Assembly (NCBI GenBank): GCA_900541875.1
Contig: UQLF01000012.1
Span: 1-64,000, forward strand
Length of the DNA: 64,000 nucleotides
Direction of reading: 5' to 3'
Source: an uncultured Collinsella sp.
Lineage (GTDB): Bacteria; Actinomycetota; Coriobacteriia; Coriobacteriales; Coriobacteriaceae
A program made the position numbers and the translations under genes. Positions 24,449-31,916 of this stretch are shown piece by piece; position 1 is the first letter of the stretch; each line of letters begins with the position of its first letter. Under the pieces are notes generated by a model. It was not told where the DNA came from. It saw only the letters and a list, made by a program, of their open reading frames with translations, and did not search any database.

Positions 24449-26356
24449 TTACTGTTGCTTGGGCATCAGCGGATTCTCGCGCGTGAGGAGGTTCATGAAC
24501 TCCTCACCCGTGATGGTCTCCTTCTTGTACAGATAACGAGCCAGCTCATGGAGCTTGAACTTGTTCTCCTTGAGGATCTGCAGGGCGCGATCGTGCGCGT
24601 CCTCGATCAGCTTAGCGACAATCGCGTCCACACGCTCGGCCGTACCAGGGGCGCAGGTGAGCGACGTGTCCTGATTGAGATACGCGTTCTGCACGGTACC
24701 GAGCGCCATCATGCCAAACTCGTCGGACATACCAAAGCGCGTCACCATGTTGCGGGCGAGCTTGGTGGCCTGTTCGATATCGTTGGCGGCACCGGTCGTC
24801 ATCTCGCCAAAGATGAGTTCCTCGGCCGCACGGCCGCCGCAGTAGACGGCAAGCTTGTCCAAGACCTCCTGGCGTGTCGTCAGGAAGCGCTCGTCCTCCT
24901 CGACCTGCATGGTATAGCCAAGAGCACCACTCGTGCGCGGCACGATGGTGATCTTGGTAACCGGCGCGGAACCCTTTTGGCGGGCAGCGACGATGGCATG
25001 GCCGATCTCGTGGTAGGAAACGACCTGCTTCTCGTGGTCGGAAAGCACCGTAGACTTACGCTGTTGGCCGGCAATGACGACCTCCACCGACTCCTCGAAG
25101 TCGTCCTGGGTTGCACGCTTGCGACCCTCGCGAACGGCGCGCAGAGCGCCCTCGTTGATGATATTGGCTAGGTCGGCGCCAGAGGCACCGGGCGTGGCGC
25201 GGGCAATCGCGGTCAGGTCGATCGGCGGCTCGGTCTTCACACTCTTGGCGTGAAGCTCGAGGATGTTCTTACGGCCGGTCAGATCGGGCAACTCGACGGG
25301 GATGCGGCGGTCAAAACGACCGGGGCGCAGTAGAGCGGGATCGAGACTGTCGGGGCGGTTGGTTGCGGCAAGGACAACGATACCCTTGTGGTTATCGAAG
25401 CCATCCATCTCGGTCAGCAACTGATTGAGCGTCTGCTCGCGCTCGTCGTTGCCGCTAAAGCCGCCGCCATCACGCTTCTTACCGATGGTATCGATCTCAT
25501 CGATAAAGACGATACACGGGGCCTTTTCCTTGGCCTGCTTAAACAGGTCACGAACCTTTGCAGCGCCGCGACCAACAAACATCTCAACGAACTCAGAGCC
25601 CGAAATGCTAAAGAACGGAACACCGGCCTCGCCGGCAACAGCCTTGGCAAGCAGGGTCTTACCGGTACCCGGAGGGCCAACAAGGAGAGCACCGCGCGGC
25701 AGCTTGGCGCCGATCTCCTCGTAGCGCTGCGGCTTCTCCAGAAAGTCGACGACCTCCTTGAGAGACTCCTTGGCCTCTTCCTGGCCGGCGACGTCCTTAA
25801 AGGTCACACCCACGTCCTTGGAGGCGATCACGCGCGCGCCGGACTTACCCAGTCCGCCGCCGCCAAAACCGCCGCCGCCAAAGTTCATCGACGGGCCGTC
25901 ATCGCCCATAGCCTTCTTCATGCGGCGGTTGAGCCACCAACCGATGAGGAAGAAAATCGCCATGGGAAGAATGAGCGTGAGCAGGTAGTAGGTCATCAAA
26001 CCCGAGTTTTTATCGGGAACGACCGACTCCAGCGAAGCGCCAGACTCAAGCACGCGATCGGTAAAGCCCGCATCATTCGGCACACCGGTCGTCTTATAGG
26101 CGATGTTCTCGTCCTCGCCCTTCTTGGTGTAATAAATCGAGTAATCGTCCGTGTTGTACTCGACCTTGTCGACGCTCTTCTTGTCGAGCGCTTTGACAAA
26201 CGTCGAATAATCGGTCTTCGTAATCTGCTGCGTGTGACCGATGTTAGGGAACAGAACGGTCGAGAGCACGAGGTAGACGACGAAGGCGATGAGCACGTAG
26301 AGGATCATATTCCGTCTACGTTTGTTGTCATCCATCTCCATCTGCTTAAACTCCAT
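24449..26356 (-). CDS. ftsH: ATP-dependent zinc metalloprotease FtsH
   Basis: A membrane AAA+ protease that degrades membrane and regulatory proteins. The 635-residue protein has two transmembrane helices (about 17-36 and 122-142) flanking an extracellular domain. A Gly-rich linker (GGGGFGGGGLG) leads to the AAA module with Walker A VGPPGTGKTLLAKA, Walker B CIVFIDEID, and the second region of homology ATNRPDSLDPALLRPGRFD. The zinc motif HEIGHAIV and the third ligand region mark the M41 peptidase. The start is uncertain: M at 26356 or at 26341, where GGAG is nine bases upstream. Confidence 0.96.
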   Translation of the reverse strand: MEFKQMEMDDNKRRRNMILYVLIAFVVYLVLSTVLFPNIGHTQQITKTDYSTFVKALDKKSVDKVEYNTDDYSIYYTKKGEDENIAYKTTGVPNDAGFTDRVLESGASLESVVPDKNSGLMTYYLLTLILPMAIFFLIGWWLNRRMKKAMGDDGPSMNFGGGGFGGGGLGKSGARVIASKDVGVTFKDVAGQEEAKESLKEVVDFLEKPQRYEEIGAKLPRGALLVGPPGTGKTLLAKAVAGEAGVPFFSISGSEFVEMFVGRGAAKVRDLFKQAKEKAPCIVFIDEIDTIGKKRDGGGFSGNDEREQTLNQLLTEMDGFDNHKGIVVLAATNRPDSLDPALLRPGRFDRRIPVELPDLTGRKNILELHAKSVKTEPPIDLTAIARATPGASGADLANIINEGALRAVREGRKRATQDDFEESVEVVIAGQQRKSTVLSDHEKQVVSYHEIGHAIVAARQKGSAPVTKITIVPRTSGALGYTMQVEEDERFLTTRQEVLDKLAVYCGGRAAEELIFGEMTTGAANDIEQATKLARNMVTRFGMSDEFGMMALGTVQNAYLNQDTSLTCAPGTAERVDAIVAKLIEDAHDRALQILKENKFKLHELARYLYKKETITGEEFMNLLTRENPLMPKQQ

Positions 26357-26433
26357 CTACTGGGGTTGATAATGCTATCTAGAATACCCAACCCAGACGG
26401 CGATAAACCGACGCCGGGCACGAAAGGACAGAG

Positions 26434-26919
26434 ATGGCATCACTCGAAGTCGGCAAGGTTCAGATTTACACGGGCGACGGCAAGGGCAAAACCACGGCCG
26501 CCTTGGGGCTAGCTTTGCGCGCCACAGGTTATGGGCTCGACGTACTCATGCTGCAGTTTGCCAAGAAGCTGCACTGCGCCGAACACGATGCCGCGCCACG
26601 CCTAGGGCTGCGAATTGTACAGGCCGACCGCGACACGCCCGAGGCTTGCGCCGAACAGATCATGGAGCTCGCACGCGAGCAGATCTCACAGGTCGACGTT
26701 CTGATTTTGGACGAACTCGGCGAGGCCATGCGCCGCGGCTTTGTGACGCGAGAGGATGTCGAGGGACTGATCGCGATGAAGCCCGACACCACAGAGCTCG
26801 TGCTCACCGGACGCGGGCTGCTGCCCCTCGCCGACCTTGCAGACCTAGTAACCGAAATGCGCCCCGTCAAACACTACTTCGACGAAGGCCTCCTAGCCCG
26901 CCAAGGCATCGAATACTAG
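26434..26919 (+). CDS. CobO/BtuR-family corrinoid adenosyltransferase
   Basis: A 161-residue P-loop protein resembling cob(I)yrinic acid a,c-diamide adenosyltransferase, which attaches the 5'-deoxyadenosyl group to cobalt. It starts VQIYTGDGKGKTTAALGLALRA, the family nucleotide loop (phosphate-binding in an inverted mode in CobA). It also has DVLILDELGEAMRRG and TELVLTGRG. It is shorter than typical CobO (about 190) at the N-terminus and lacks the usual RNxxHGERP-type N-terminal helix, so the exact substrate is unsure. The ATG follows AAAGGA. Its TAG stop lies within a perfect palindrome shared with the convergent MATE gene. Confidence 0.82.
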   Translation: MASLEVGKVQIYTGDGKGKTTAALGLALRATGYGLDVLMLQFAKKLHCAEHDAAPRLGLRIVQADRDTPEACAEQIMELAREQISQVDVLILDELGEAMRRGFVTREDVEGLIAMKPDTTELVLTGRGLLPLADLADLVTEMRPVKHYFDEGLLARQGIEY

Positions 26920-26945
26920 CCATTGGGGACGTCCCCAATGGCTAG
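26916..26945. repeat. Perfect 30-bp class A palindrome containing two stop codons
   Basis: Each 15-base arm reads CTAGCCATTGGGGAC. The TAG stops of the plus-strand CobO-like gene and the minus-strand MATE gene are the mirror-image ends of the palindrome. It is a shortened form of the GTCATTGGGGACGTTCTT repeats. Confidence 0.85.
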
Positions 26946-28291
26946 GCGGTGGCGCGGCCGAGCCAGTTGCCGCTGTGGTGGTAGATGGTGAAGATGGTTG
27001 CGGTGATGAGCCAGGTTACGGGGTAGACCAGCAGTAGATGCTCGAGCGACGGATCGAAGGGCATGATCGCAAACACCCAGATCACCCTCAAGACAACGGT
27101 GCCAAAGATGGTGAGCATCATAGGCTGCAGACTCACGCCGGCGCCGCGAATGGAGCCCGACGCGTTTTCGATAATCGAGAAAATCGCGTAGAACGGCGCG
27201 ATAAAGTGAAGAATCGTCGTGGTGTACGCCGAGATCGAAGCATCGTCGACAAACAGACGCGACAACGGACCCGAGAACACCAGCAGCACGGCAGACAGGC
27301 CACCAATGAGCATAAACGACAGGACGAGGGACGTATGGTAGCCCTTGCGCATGCGCTCGTAGTTGCGCGCGCCAAAGTTCTGTGCCGAGAACGTGGAGAT
27401 CGACACGCCGAGCGCCTCGGTAACCATCCAGATAATGCCATCCAGGCGCCCAGATAGACCCCAAGCAGTCGTGACATCGGCGCCAAACGAATTAACCGAC
27501 ACCTGGATCAACACGTTCGAGATCGAATAGGCAGCCGATTGAAAACCGAGTGGCAGACCACACGAGATCATACTCTTGCAAATACCGCGATCGATGCCGA
27601 GCCTAGACAGCGAAAGACGCCATGCACCCGGAGCGCGCATCATGCGCAACACGATCATCGTTGCATTGGAGCAAATGGTCAGCGCCACTGCGATGCCGCA
27701 GCCCAGCGCCTCCATATGCAACACAGCGACAAAGATGATATCCAGCACCACGTTAACCAGGCAGCCAGAGGCAATGATCACGGCGGGCCCGCGTGTGTCG
27801 CCCACGGCACGCAGCAGTGCGGTTCCCATATTAAGCAGCAGTGCCGCAACCATCGCGGCAAAATAACAGCGAGCATAGGCCACGCCCTCGGCCAATAGTT
27901 CATGCGGCGTGTTCATAAGCACCAGCATGGGCTCAACGAACACTATGCCAAGAATCGAGAAAACGATACCGCCCACCAGCGCAAGCGTCATGGCCGTATG
28001 GACCGAACGGCTCAGACGCTCATCATCGTGCTGGCCAAAAAACTGACCCGTGATAACGGCACAACCAGCGCCAACGCCAACGCAAAAGCCAATGCAGAGC
28101 TCGGTGAGGACCATCGTGGCTTGAATGCCGCCCAGCGCGAGCTTGCCGCCAAACTGACCGACAATATAGGTACCGATAAGCGTGTAGGCCTGCTGAAAAA
28201 ACGAACTAAAAAAGATGGGAACGCACAGCGAAAGCAGCTGCTGCCAAATAACACCCTGCGTTACATCGATAGCCGTAGATTTCTTAGCCAC
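26942..28291 (-). CDS. MATE family efflux transporter
   Basis: A Na+- or H+-coupled multidrug/metabolite exporter, about 449 residues, with twelve predicted helices in two homologous halves. The N-terminal half has IWQQLLSLCVPIFFSSFFQQAYTLIGTYIVGQFGG. The pair of conserved GAGCAVITGQFFG and FSAQNFGARNYERM mark the two halves. The start chosen is a GTG at 28291, preceded by GGGGAGGG; an upstream ATG at 28324 is less likely. It is convergent with the CobO-like gene. The substrate cannot be deduced. Confidence 0.9.
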   Translation of the reverse strand: MAKKSTAIDVTQGVIWQQLLSLCVPIFFSSFFQQAYTLIGTYIVGQFGGKLALGGIQATMVLTELCIGFCVGVGAGCAVITGQFFGQHDDERLSRSVHTAMTLALVGGIVFSILGIVFVEPMLVLMNTPHELLAEGVAYARCYFAAMVAALLLNMGTALLRAVGDTRGPAVIIASGCLVNVVLDIIFVAVLHMEALGCGIAVALTICSNATMIVLRMMRAPGAWRLSLSRLGIDRGICKSMISCGLPLGFQSAAYSISNVLIQVSVNSFGADVTTAWGLSGRLDGIIWMVTEALGVSISTFSAQNFGARNYERMRKGYHTSLVLSFMLIGGLSAVLLVFSGPLSRLFVDDASISAYTTTILHFIAPFYAIFSIIENASGSIRGAGVSLQPMMLTIFGTVVLRVIWVFAIMPFDPSLEHLLLVYPVTWLITATIFTIYHHSGNWLGRATA

Positions 28292-28416
28292 ACGCCCTCC
28301 CCACACGCATACGTCAAACAACAAAACAGCAATTTAAAACCAAAGCCAAAACCAGCTTAGCACCGACTGGCGGCGACCGAAACACCCCGAATTAGAGCGC
28401 GGTGCGAAATATCTGC

Positions 28417-29331
28417 CTAGTGATACAAACCCGGCTGGTAGTGATACTCATTGCTCACGTGCGGGCACAGCTGCCAAAAGGCGACGGCGCTCGCCGCGGC
28501 CACGTTGAGCGAATCGACCCCGTGCGCCATCGGAATGCGCACGGCGCGGTCACAGCCGGCAATGGTCTTGGCGCCCAAGCCGGCACCCTCGGTACCCATA
28601 AAGATTGCCAAGCGGTCAATCTCCTGCAGCATGGGATCGTCCAACGACACCGAATCATCCGTCAACGCCATGGCGGAACACGAAAAGCCGGCATCGTGCA
28701 GCGCCGCCAGCCCATCATGCGGCCATACGCGCGCCTCACTGCCAATACGCGTCCACGGCACCTGAAACACGGTGCCCATGCTCACGCGGGCCGAGCGACG
28801 ATACAGCGGGTCACAGCACGTAGGACTCACCAAAATGCCATCGACGTTCAGCGCAGCCGCCGAGCGGAAAATCGCGCCGACGTTGGTGTGGTCGACAATG
28901 CCCTCGAGCACGCACACGCGCACCGGGCGCTCCCCCGCCGCCTCGACGACGCCGCCCAAGAACTCGGCTACCGGAATCTGACGCGGGCGACGGAACGCCG
29001 CGAGCGCACCGCGCGTCACGTTAAAGCCCGTCAGCTGCTCCATAAGCTCCATCGAGGCCACGAACACGGGAACCGGGCCCGCACCTTCGCGTACCGCCAG
29101 GCGCTCAAACAGCGGCATCATCTGGTCGAGCCAGCGTTCGCCCAAAAGAAAGCTCACCGGCTCGTATCCGGCGCGCACTGCACGCTCGATGACCTTGGCA
29201 CTCTCGGCGATAAAAATGCCCTTCTGCGGCTCCAGCACGCAGCGAAGCTCACGCTCGGTCAGTCGCACGTAGGCATCGAGCCGCTCGTCCTCGAGCGAAT
29301 CGATTCGCAGCACCTCAACGGCATCAGTCAT
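28417..29331 (-). CDS. TrmH/SpoU family RNA methyltransferase
   Basis: A 304-residue SPOUT 2'-O-ribose methyltransferase. The N-terminal substrate-binding region contains EPQKGIFIAESAKVIERAV. The C-terminal knot has motif 1 NVGAIFRSAAALNVDGIL, motif 2 IFMGTEGAGL and motif 3 IPMAHGVDSLNVAAASAVAFW. The start MTDAVEV at 29331 gives a normal length. It could modify tRNA (TrmH) or 23S rRNA (RlmB/TsnR); the longer N-terminus favours an rRNA-type enzyme but does not settle it. It follows thyA-folA on the same strand after a hairpin. Confidence 0.9.
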   Translation of the reverse strand: MTDAVEVLRIDSLEDERLDAYVRLTERELRCVLEPQKGIFIAESAKVIERAVRAGYEPVSFLLGERWLDQMMPLFERLAVREGAGPVPVFVASMELMEQLTGFNVTRGALAAFRRPRQIPVAEFLGGVVEAAGERPVRVCVLEGIVDHTNVGAIFRSAAALNVDGILVSPTCCDPLYRRSARVSMGTVFQVPWTRIGSEARVWPHDGLAALHDAGFSCSAMALTDDSVSLDDPMLQEIDRLAIFMGTEGAGLGAKTIAGCDRAVRIPMAHGVDSLNVAAASAVAFWQLCPHVSNEYHYQPGLYH

Positions 29332-29374
29332 AGCAGCCAGCCCGCACCTTTCTTTGCAGCACCAATACAAATAT

Positions 29375-29399
29375 CGGGGCAACGCCATGCGCTGCCCCG
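29375..29399 (-). terminator. Terminator-like hairpin after folA
   Basis: CGGGGCA/TGCCCCG arms with inner GC pairing; the following minus-strand bases are moderately T-rich (ATATTTGTATT). A second AT-rich hairpin lies at about 29409-29438. Confidence 0.5.
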
Positions 29400-29440
29400 C
29401 CACTCATTCCAACCCGATAATACCGAAGGGATAATCGGTT

Positions 29441-29959
29441 TTACGCCTCAACGCGACGATACGTCACGAACTCATAATCGACGCCCTCGTCACCCTCACC
29501 GGCGGCAATCGTCGCGACCCCGCTGCGCTGCGCAATCTTCCACGCAGGATCGGCTTCCAAATCGGGAAAATACGTATCCACGACATGGACGCAGCGGTCG
29601 TGCGTGACCTCGGCCTCGACGCAATACGGCAAAAACTGCCGATAGACATCGCCGCCACCAATCACCCAAGCAACGGGCTCATCGGCAACCGCGGCGAGCG
29701 CCTCGTCGATGCTATGCACCACGTCGACGCCATCGGGCGCAAAATCCTCGTCGCGCGTGAGCACGATATTGCGACGATTCTTGAGCGGACGCCCGCCGGG
29801 AAAACTCAGCAGCGTCTTGCGCCCCATGATAACCGGGCAGCCCTTGGTGCAGGCCACAAAATGGCGCATATCGGCGCGATTGGACACCACCATGTCGCCC
29901 TCGCACCCAATGCCCCAATCGTCACACACGGCGACGATAGCAGATAGCTTACACGTCAT
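29441..29959 (-). CDS. folA: Dihydrofolate reductase
   Basis: Reduces dihydrofolate with NADPH, regenerating the cofactor consumed by ThyA. The 172-residue product begins LSAIVAVCDDWGIGCEGDMV and continues NRADMRHF with the catalytic acidic residue. VIMGRKTLLSFPGGRPLKNR binds NADPH, and AWVIGGGDVYRQFLP is the family glycine motif. The chosen ATG is ten bases after the thyA stop, with GGTGG as a weak ribosome binding site; upstream GTG codons are possible. The thyA-folA pair is a classic operon. Confidence 0.95.
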   Translation of the reverse strand: MTCKLSAIVAVCDDWGIGCEGDMVVSNRADMRHFVACTKGCPVIMGRKTLLSFPGGRPLKNRRNIVLTRDEDFAPDGVDVVHSIDEALAAVADEPVAWVIGGGDVYRQFLPYCVEAEVTHDRCVHVVDTYFPDLEADPAWKIAQRSGVATIAAGEGDEGVDYEFVTYRRVEA

Positions 29960-29968
29960 GAGCACCAC

Positions 29969-30817
29969 CTACACCGCAATGGGAATGTTCTTGACCTGCG
30001 GGCCGTGCTCATAGCCCTCGACGATCAGGTCATCGGTCGTAAACGCATAGAAGTCATGCACATCGGGGTTGAGCGTTACCTTGGGTGCCGCAAACTGCGG
30101 ACGCTCGATAAGCTCGCGGACGATATCGACATGACGATCATAGATATGGGCGTCGGCGATCACGTGCAGCAGCTCACCGGGAATCATATCGACCGACTGC
30201 GCGACCATCATCAGCAAAATGGCGTACTGGCACACGTTCCAGTTGTTCGCGGCCAAAATGTCCTGGCTGCGCTGGTTGAGAATCATGTTGAGCGTCGGCT
30301 TGTCGTCCTGAGGACGCTGCGTCACGTTATAGGTCACGCTATAGGCGCACGGATAAAGGTGCATCTCGGACAGATCGCTAAACACGTACGTATTGGTCAT
30401 AATGCGGCGACTATACGGCGTGTGCTTAAGGTCGTACAGCACACGGTCCATCTGGTCGAAGTCGCCCTCGGCGTAATGGCTCTTCTGACCAATCTGATAG
30501 CCGTAGGCTTTACCGATGGAACCGATCTCATCGGCCCACTCATCCCAGATATGGCTGTTGAGATCATGCACGTTATTGGACTTCTTTTGATAGATCCACA
30601 GAATCTCGTCCATGGCAGACTTAAGCGCCGTACGACGCAGCGTGAGCGCGGGGAACTCCTCGCGCAGATCATAGCGCGCCGTGACACCAAAGTTTTTAAT
30701 GGTATAGGCAGGGGTGCCGTCCTCCCACACCGGGCGGACCTTTTGGCCCTCGGTGGTGGTGCCATGGTCCAAGATATCGCGGCACATGGTTACAAACTGT
30801 TGATCAGCTTTGCTCAT
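29969..30817 (-). CDS. thyA: Thymidylate synthase
   Basis: Methylates dUMP to dTMP using methylene-tetrahydrofolate. The 282-residue protein has the catalytic Cys157 in YPCAYSVTYNV. It also has the phosphate and nucleotide motif NQRSQDILAANNWN, close to the usual QRSxDxxLGxPFN, and HIYDRHVDIVRELIERP. The residue after the catalytic Cys is Ala instead of the common His, as seen in one ThyA subgroup (recollection). The ATG at 30817 has AGGAGG four bases upstream. A promoter overlapped by a palindrome lies upstream, facing the divergent DUF134-NifX gene. Confidence 0.95.
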   Translation of the reverse strand: MSKADQQFVTMCRDILDHGTTTEGQKVRPVWEDGTPAYTIKNFGVTARYDLREEFPALTLRRTALKSAMDEILWIYQKKSNNVHDLNSHIWDEWADEIGSIGKAYGYQIGQKSHYAEGDFDQMDRVLYDLKHTPYSRRIMTNTYVFSDLSEMHLYPCAYSVTYNVTQRPQDDKPTLNMILNQRSQDILAANNWNVCQYAILLMMVAQSVDMIPGELLHVIADAHIYDRHVDIVRELIERPQFAAPKVTLNPDVHDFYAFTTDDLIVEGYEHGPQVKNIPIAV

Positions 30818-30851
30818 TGACCCTCCTGTCAGTCGCCTACAAGCGAGATTC

Positions 30852-30879
30852 ATTGTAGCCCAGGCGCGCGAGTGTCGAA
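30852..30879 (-). promoter_or_regulatory. Putative thyA-folA promoter
   Basis: On the minus strand TTCGAC (30879-30874) and TACAAT (30857-30852) are 16 bases apart. The transcript would start about 30 bases before thyA. Confidence 0.55.
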
Positions 30880-30888
30880 TTGGACACT
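30871..30888. promoter_or_regulatory. Palindromic operator candidate over the thyA -35
   Basis: AGTGTC and GACACT arms are separated by six bases, an 18-bp inverted repeat that covers the -35 element of the putative thyA promoter. This position would suit a repressor. Confidence 0.5.
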
Positions 30889-30956
30889 TAGTCCGGCACA
30901 CGCAATGCACGGCAGCGCGGCTCCGCATGCGGCAACGAGGCATCTTAGCCTTTTTC

Positions 30957-30968
30957 TGACATATGCCA
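30957..30968. promoter_or_regulatory. Operator site 1 upstream of the DUF134-NifX gene
   Basis: TGACATATGCCA, a one-mismatch copy of the palindrome at 31010-31021. The two centres are 53 bp apart, close to five helical turns. Confidence 0.6.
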
Positions 30969-30976
30969 GAAATGCC

Positions 30977-31004
30977 TTGCGCCCAACGACTAACGCGTTA
31001 TCCT
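30977..31004 (+). promoter_or_regulatory. Possible promoter of the DUF134-NifX gene
   Basis: TTGCGC and TATCCT with a 16-base spacer, placed between the two operator copies. Transcription would start near site 2. Confidence 0.4.
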
Positions 31005-31009
31005 ATTGT

Positions 31010-31021
31010 TGACATATGTCA
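31010..31021. promoter_or_regulatory. Operator site 2, adjoining the ribosome binding site
   Basis: TGACATATGTCA is a perfect 12-bp palindrome ending four bases before AAGGAG. A bound protein would block initiation. The encoded DUF134 helix-turn-helix protein is the obvious candidate. Confidence 0.65.
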
Positions 31022-31035
31022 GATAAGGAGTGTGC

Positions 31036-31800
31036 ATGGCAGGAAGACGCGAAAAACTGCGCCGCGTCGGGATCATCCCCGAATACCGCGGCTTTACCCC
31101 CGATGGCCTGGCCAGCGGTGATGCCATCGACATGACCGTCGACGAGCTTGAGGTGCTGCGCCTGTGCGACCTGGAAGGTCTCAACCAAGAGGCGGTCGCC
31201 CAGCAGATGGGCATCGCCCGCGCAACGGTGGCGGCCATTTGCAGCCGCGCGCATCGCAAGGTGGCCGATGCGCTGGTCAACGGACGAGCGCTCGTCATCG
31301 AGGGCGGCAATATCGCGTACTCCCCTATCGCCACGACGACGGCCGCATGGCCAGCAAAGGAGGTCGGCACCATGAGGGTGGCAACGACGTACGACAACGG
31401 CAACATCTTTATGCACTTTGGCCGCAGCGAGCAGTTCAAGATCTACGACATCCAGGATGGCAAGGTGCTCAACGAGCAGGTCGTAGGCACCGGTGGCACC
31501 GGCCACGGCGCCTTGGCGGGCCTGCTTGCCAACGGAGGCGTTGACACGCTCATTTGCGGCGGTATCGGCGGCGGCGCTATCAACGCGCTTGCCCAAGCCG
31601 GCATCACGGTCTATGCGGGCGCCCAGGGCAGCTGCGATGCCTGCGTCGAGGCCCTCATTGCAGGCACGCTCGCACAGAACGGCGAGGCCACCTGCGACTG
31701 CCATGGACATGATCACGAGCACATCCACGAGCATGGCGAGTCCTGCGGCTGCCACGGTCACCACGACCATGACGGGCACGAAGGCTGCGGCTGCCACTAG
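31036..31800 (+). CDS. DUF134 DNA-binding domain fused to NifB/NifX-type cluster-binding domain
   Basis: A 254-residue two-domain protein. Residues 1-100 are DUF134: an RRVGIIPEYRGFTP start, VDELEVLRLCDLEGLNQEAV, and the helix-turn-helix VAQQMGIARATVAAICSRAHRKVADAL. Residues from 113 (MRVATTYDNGNIFMHFG) are a dinitrogenase iron-molybdenum cofactor domain, seen also in HVDTLICGGIGGGAINAL-like text. The last 35 or so residues are a His/Cys tail (CDCHGHDHEHIHEHGES and CGCHGHHDHDGHEGCGCH), suited to binding Zn, Ni, Co, Cu or Fe. The ATG follows AAGGAG. A metal- or cluster-sensing autoregulator is inferred. No nitrogenase genes are present. Confidence 0.85.
   Translation: MAGRREKLRRVGIIPEYRGFTPDGLASGDAIDMTVDELEVLRLCDLEGLNQEAVAQQMGIARATVAAICSRAHRKVADALVNGRALVIEGGNIAYSPIATTTAAWPAKEVGTMRVATTYDNGNIFMHFGRSEQFKIYDIQDGKVLNEQVVGTGGTGHGALAGLLANGGVDTLICGGIGGGAINALAQAGITVYAGAQGSCDACVEALIAGTLAQNGEATCDCHGHDHEHIHEHGESCGCHGHHDHDGHEGCGCH
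31357..31374 (+). promoter_or_regulatory. Internal ribosome binding site and start within the fusion gene
   Basis: AAGGAGG (31357-31363) lies eight bases before an in-frame ATG (31372), codon 113, exactly at the start of the NifX domain. A 142-residue NifX-plus-tail product could be made separately. Confidence 0.5.
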
Positions 31801-31856
31801 CGGCAAGCACCTCGTCGAGAACGCGCTTCCACGCGTGCGACAACCAGCGAACAAAC

Positions 31857-31896
31857 GGCGAAGGCCGCCTGGAATACCATCCAGGCGGCCTTCGCC
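31857..31896. terminator. Bidirectional terminator between DUF134-NifX and ffh
   Basis: A perfect 16-base stem (GGCGAAGGCCGCCTGG and complement) with an eight-base loop lies between two convergent genes. T-runs are short on both sides. Confidence 0.75.
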
Positions 31897-31916
31897 ATAC
31901 ACGACTCAACTAGTCG

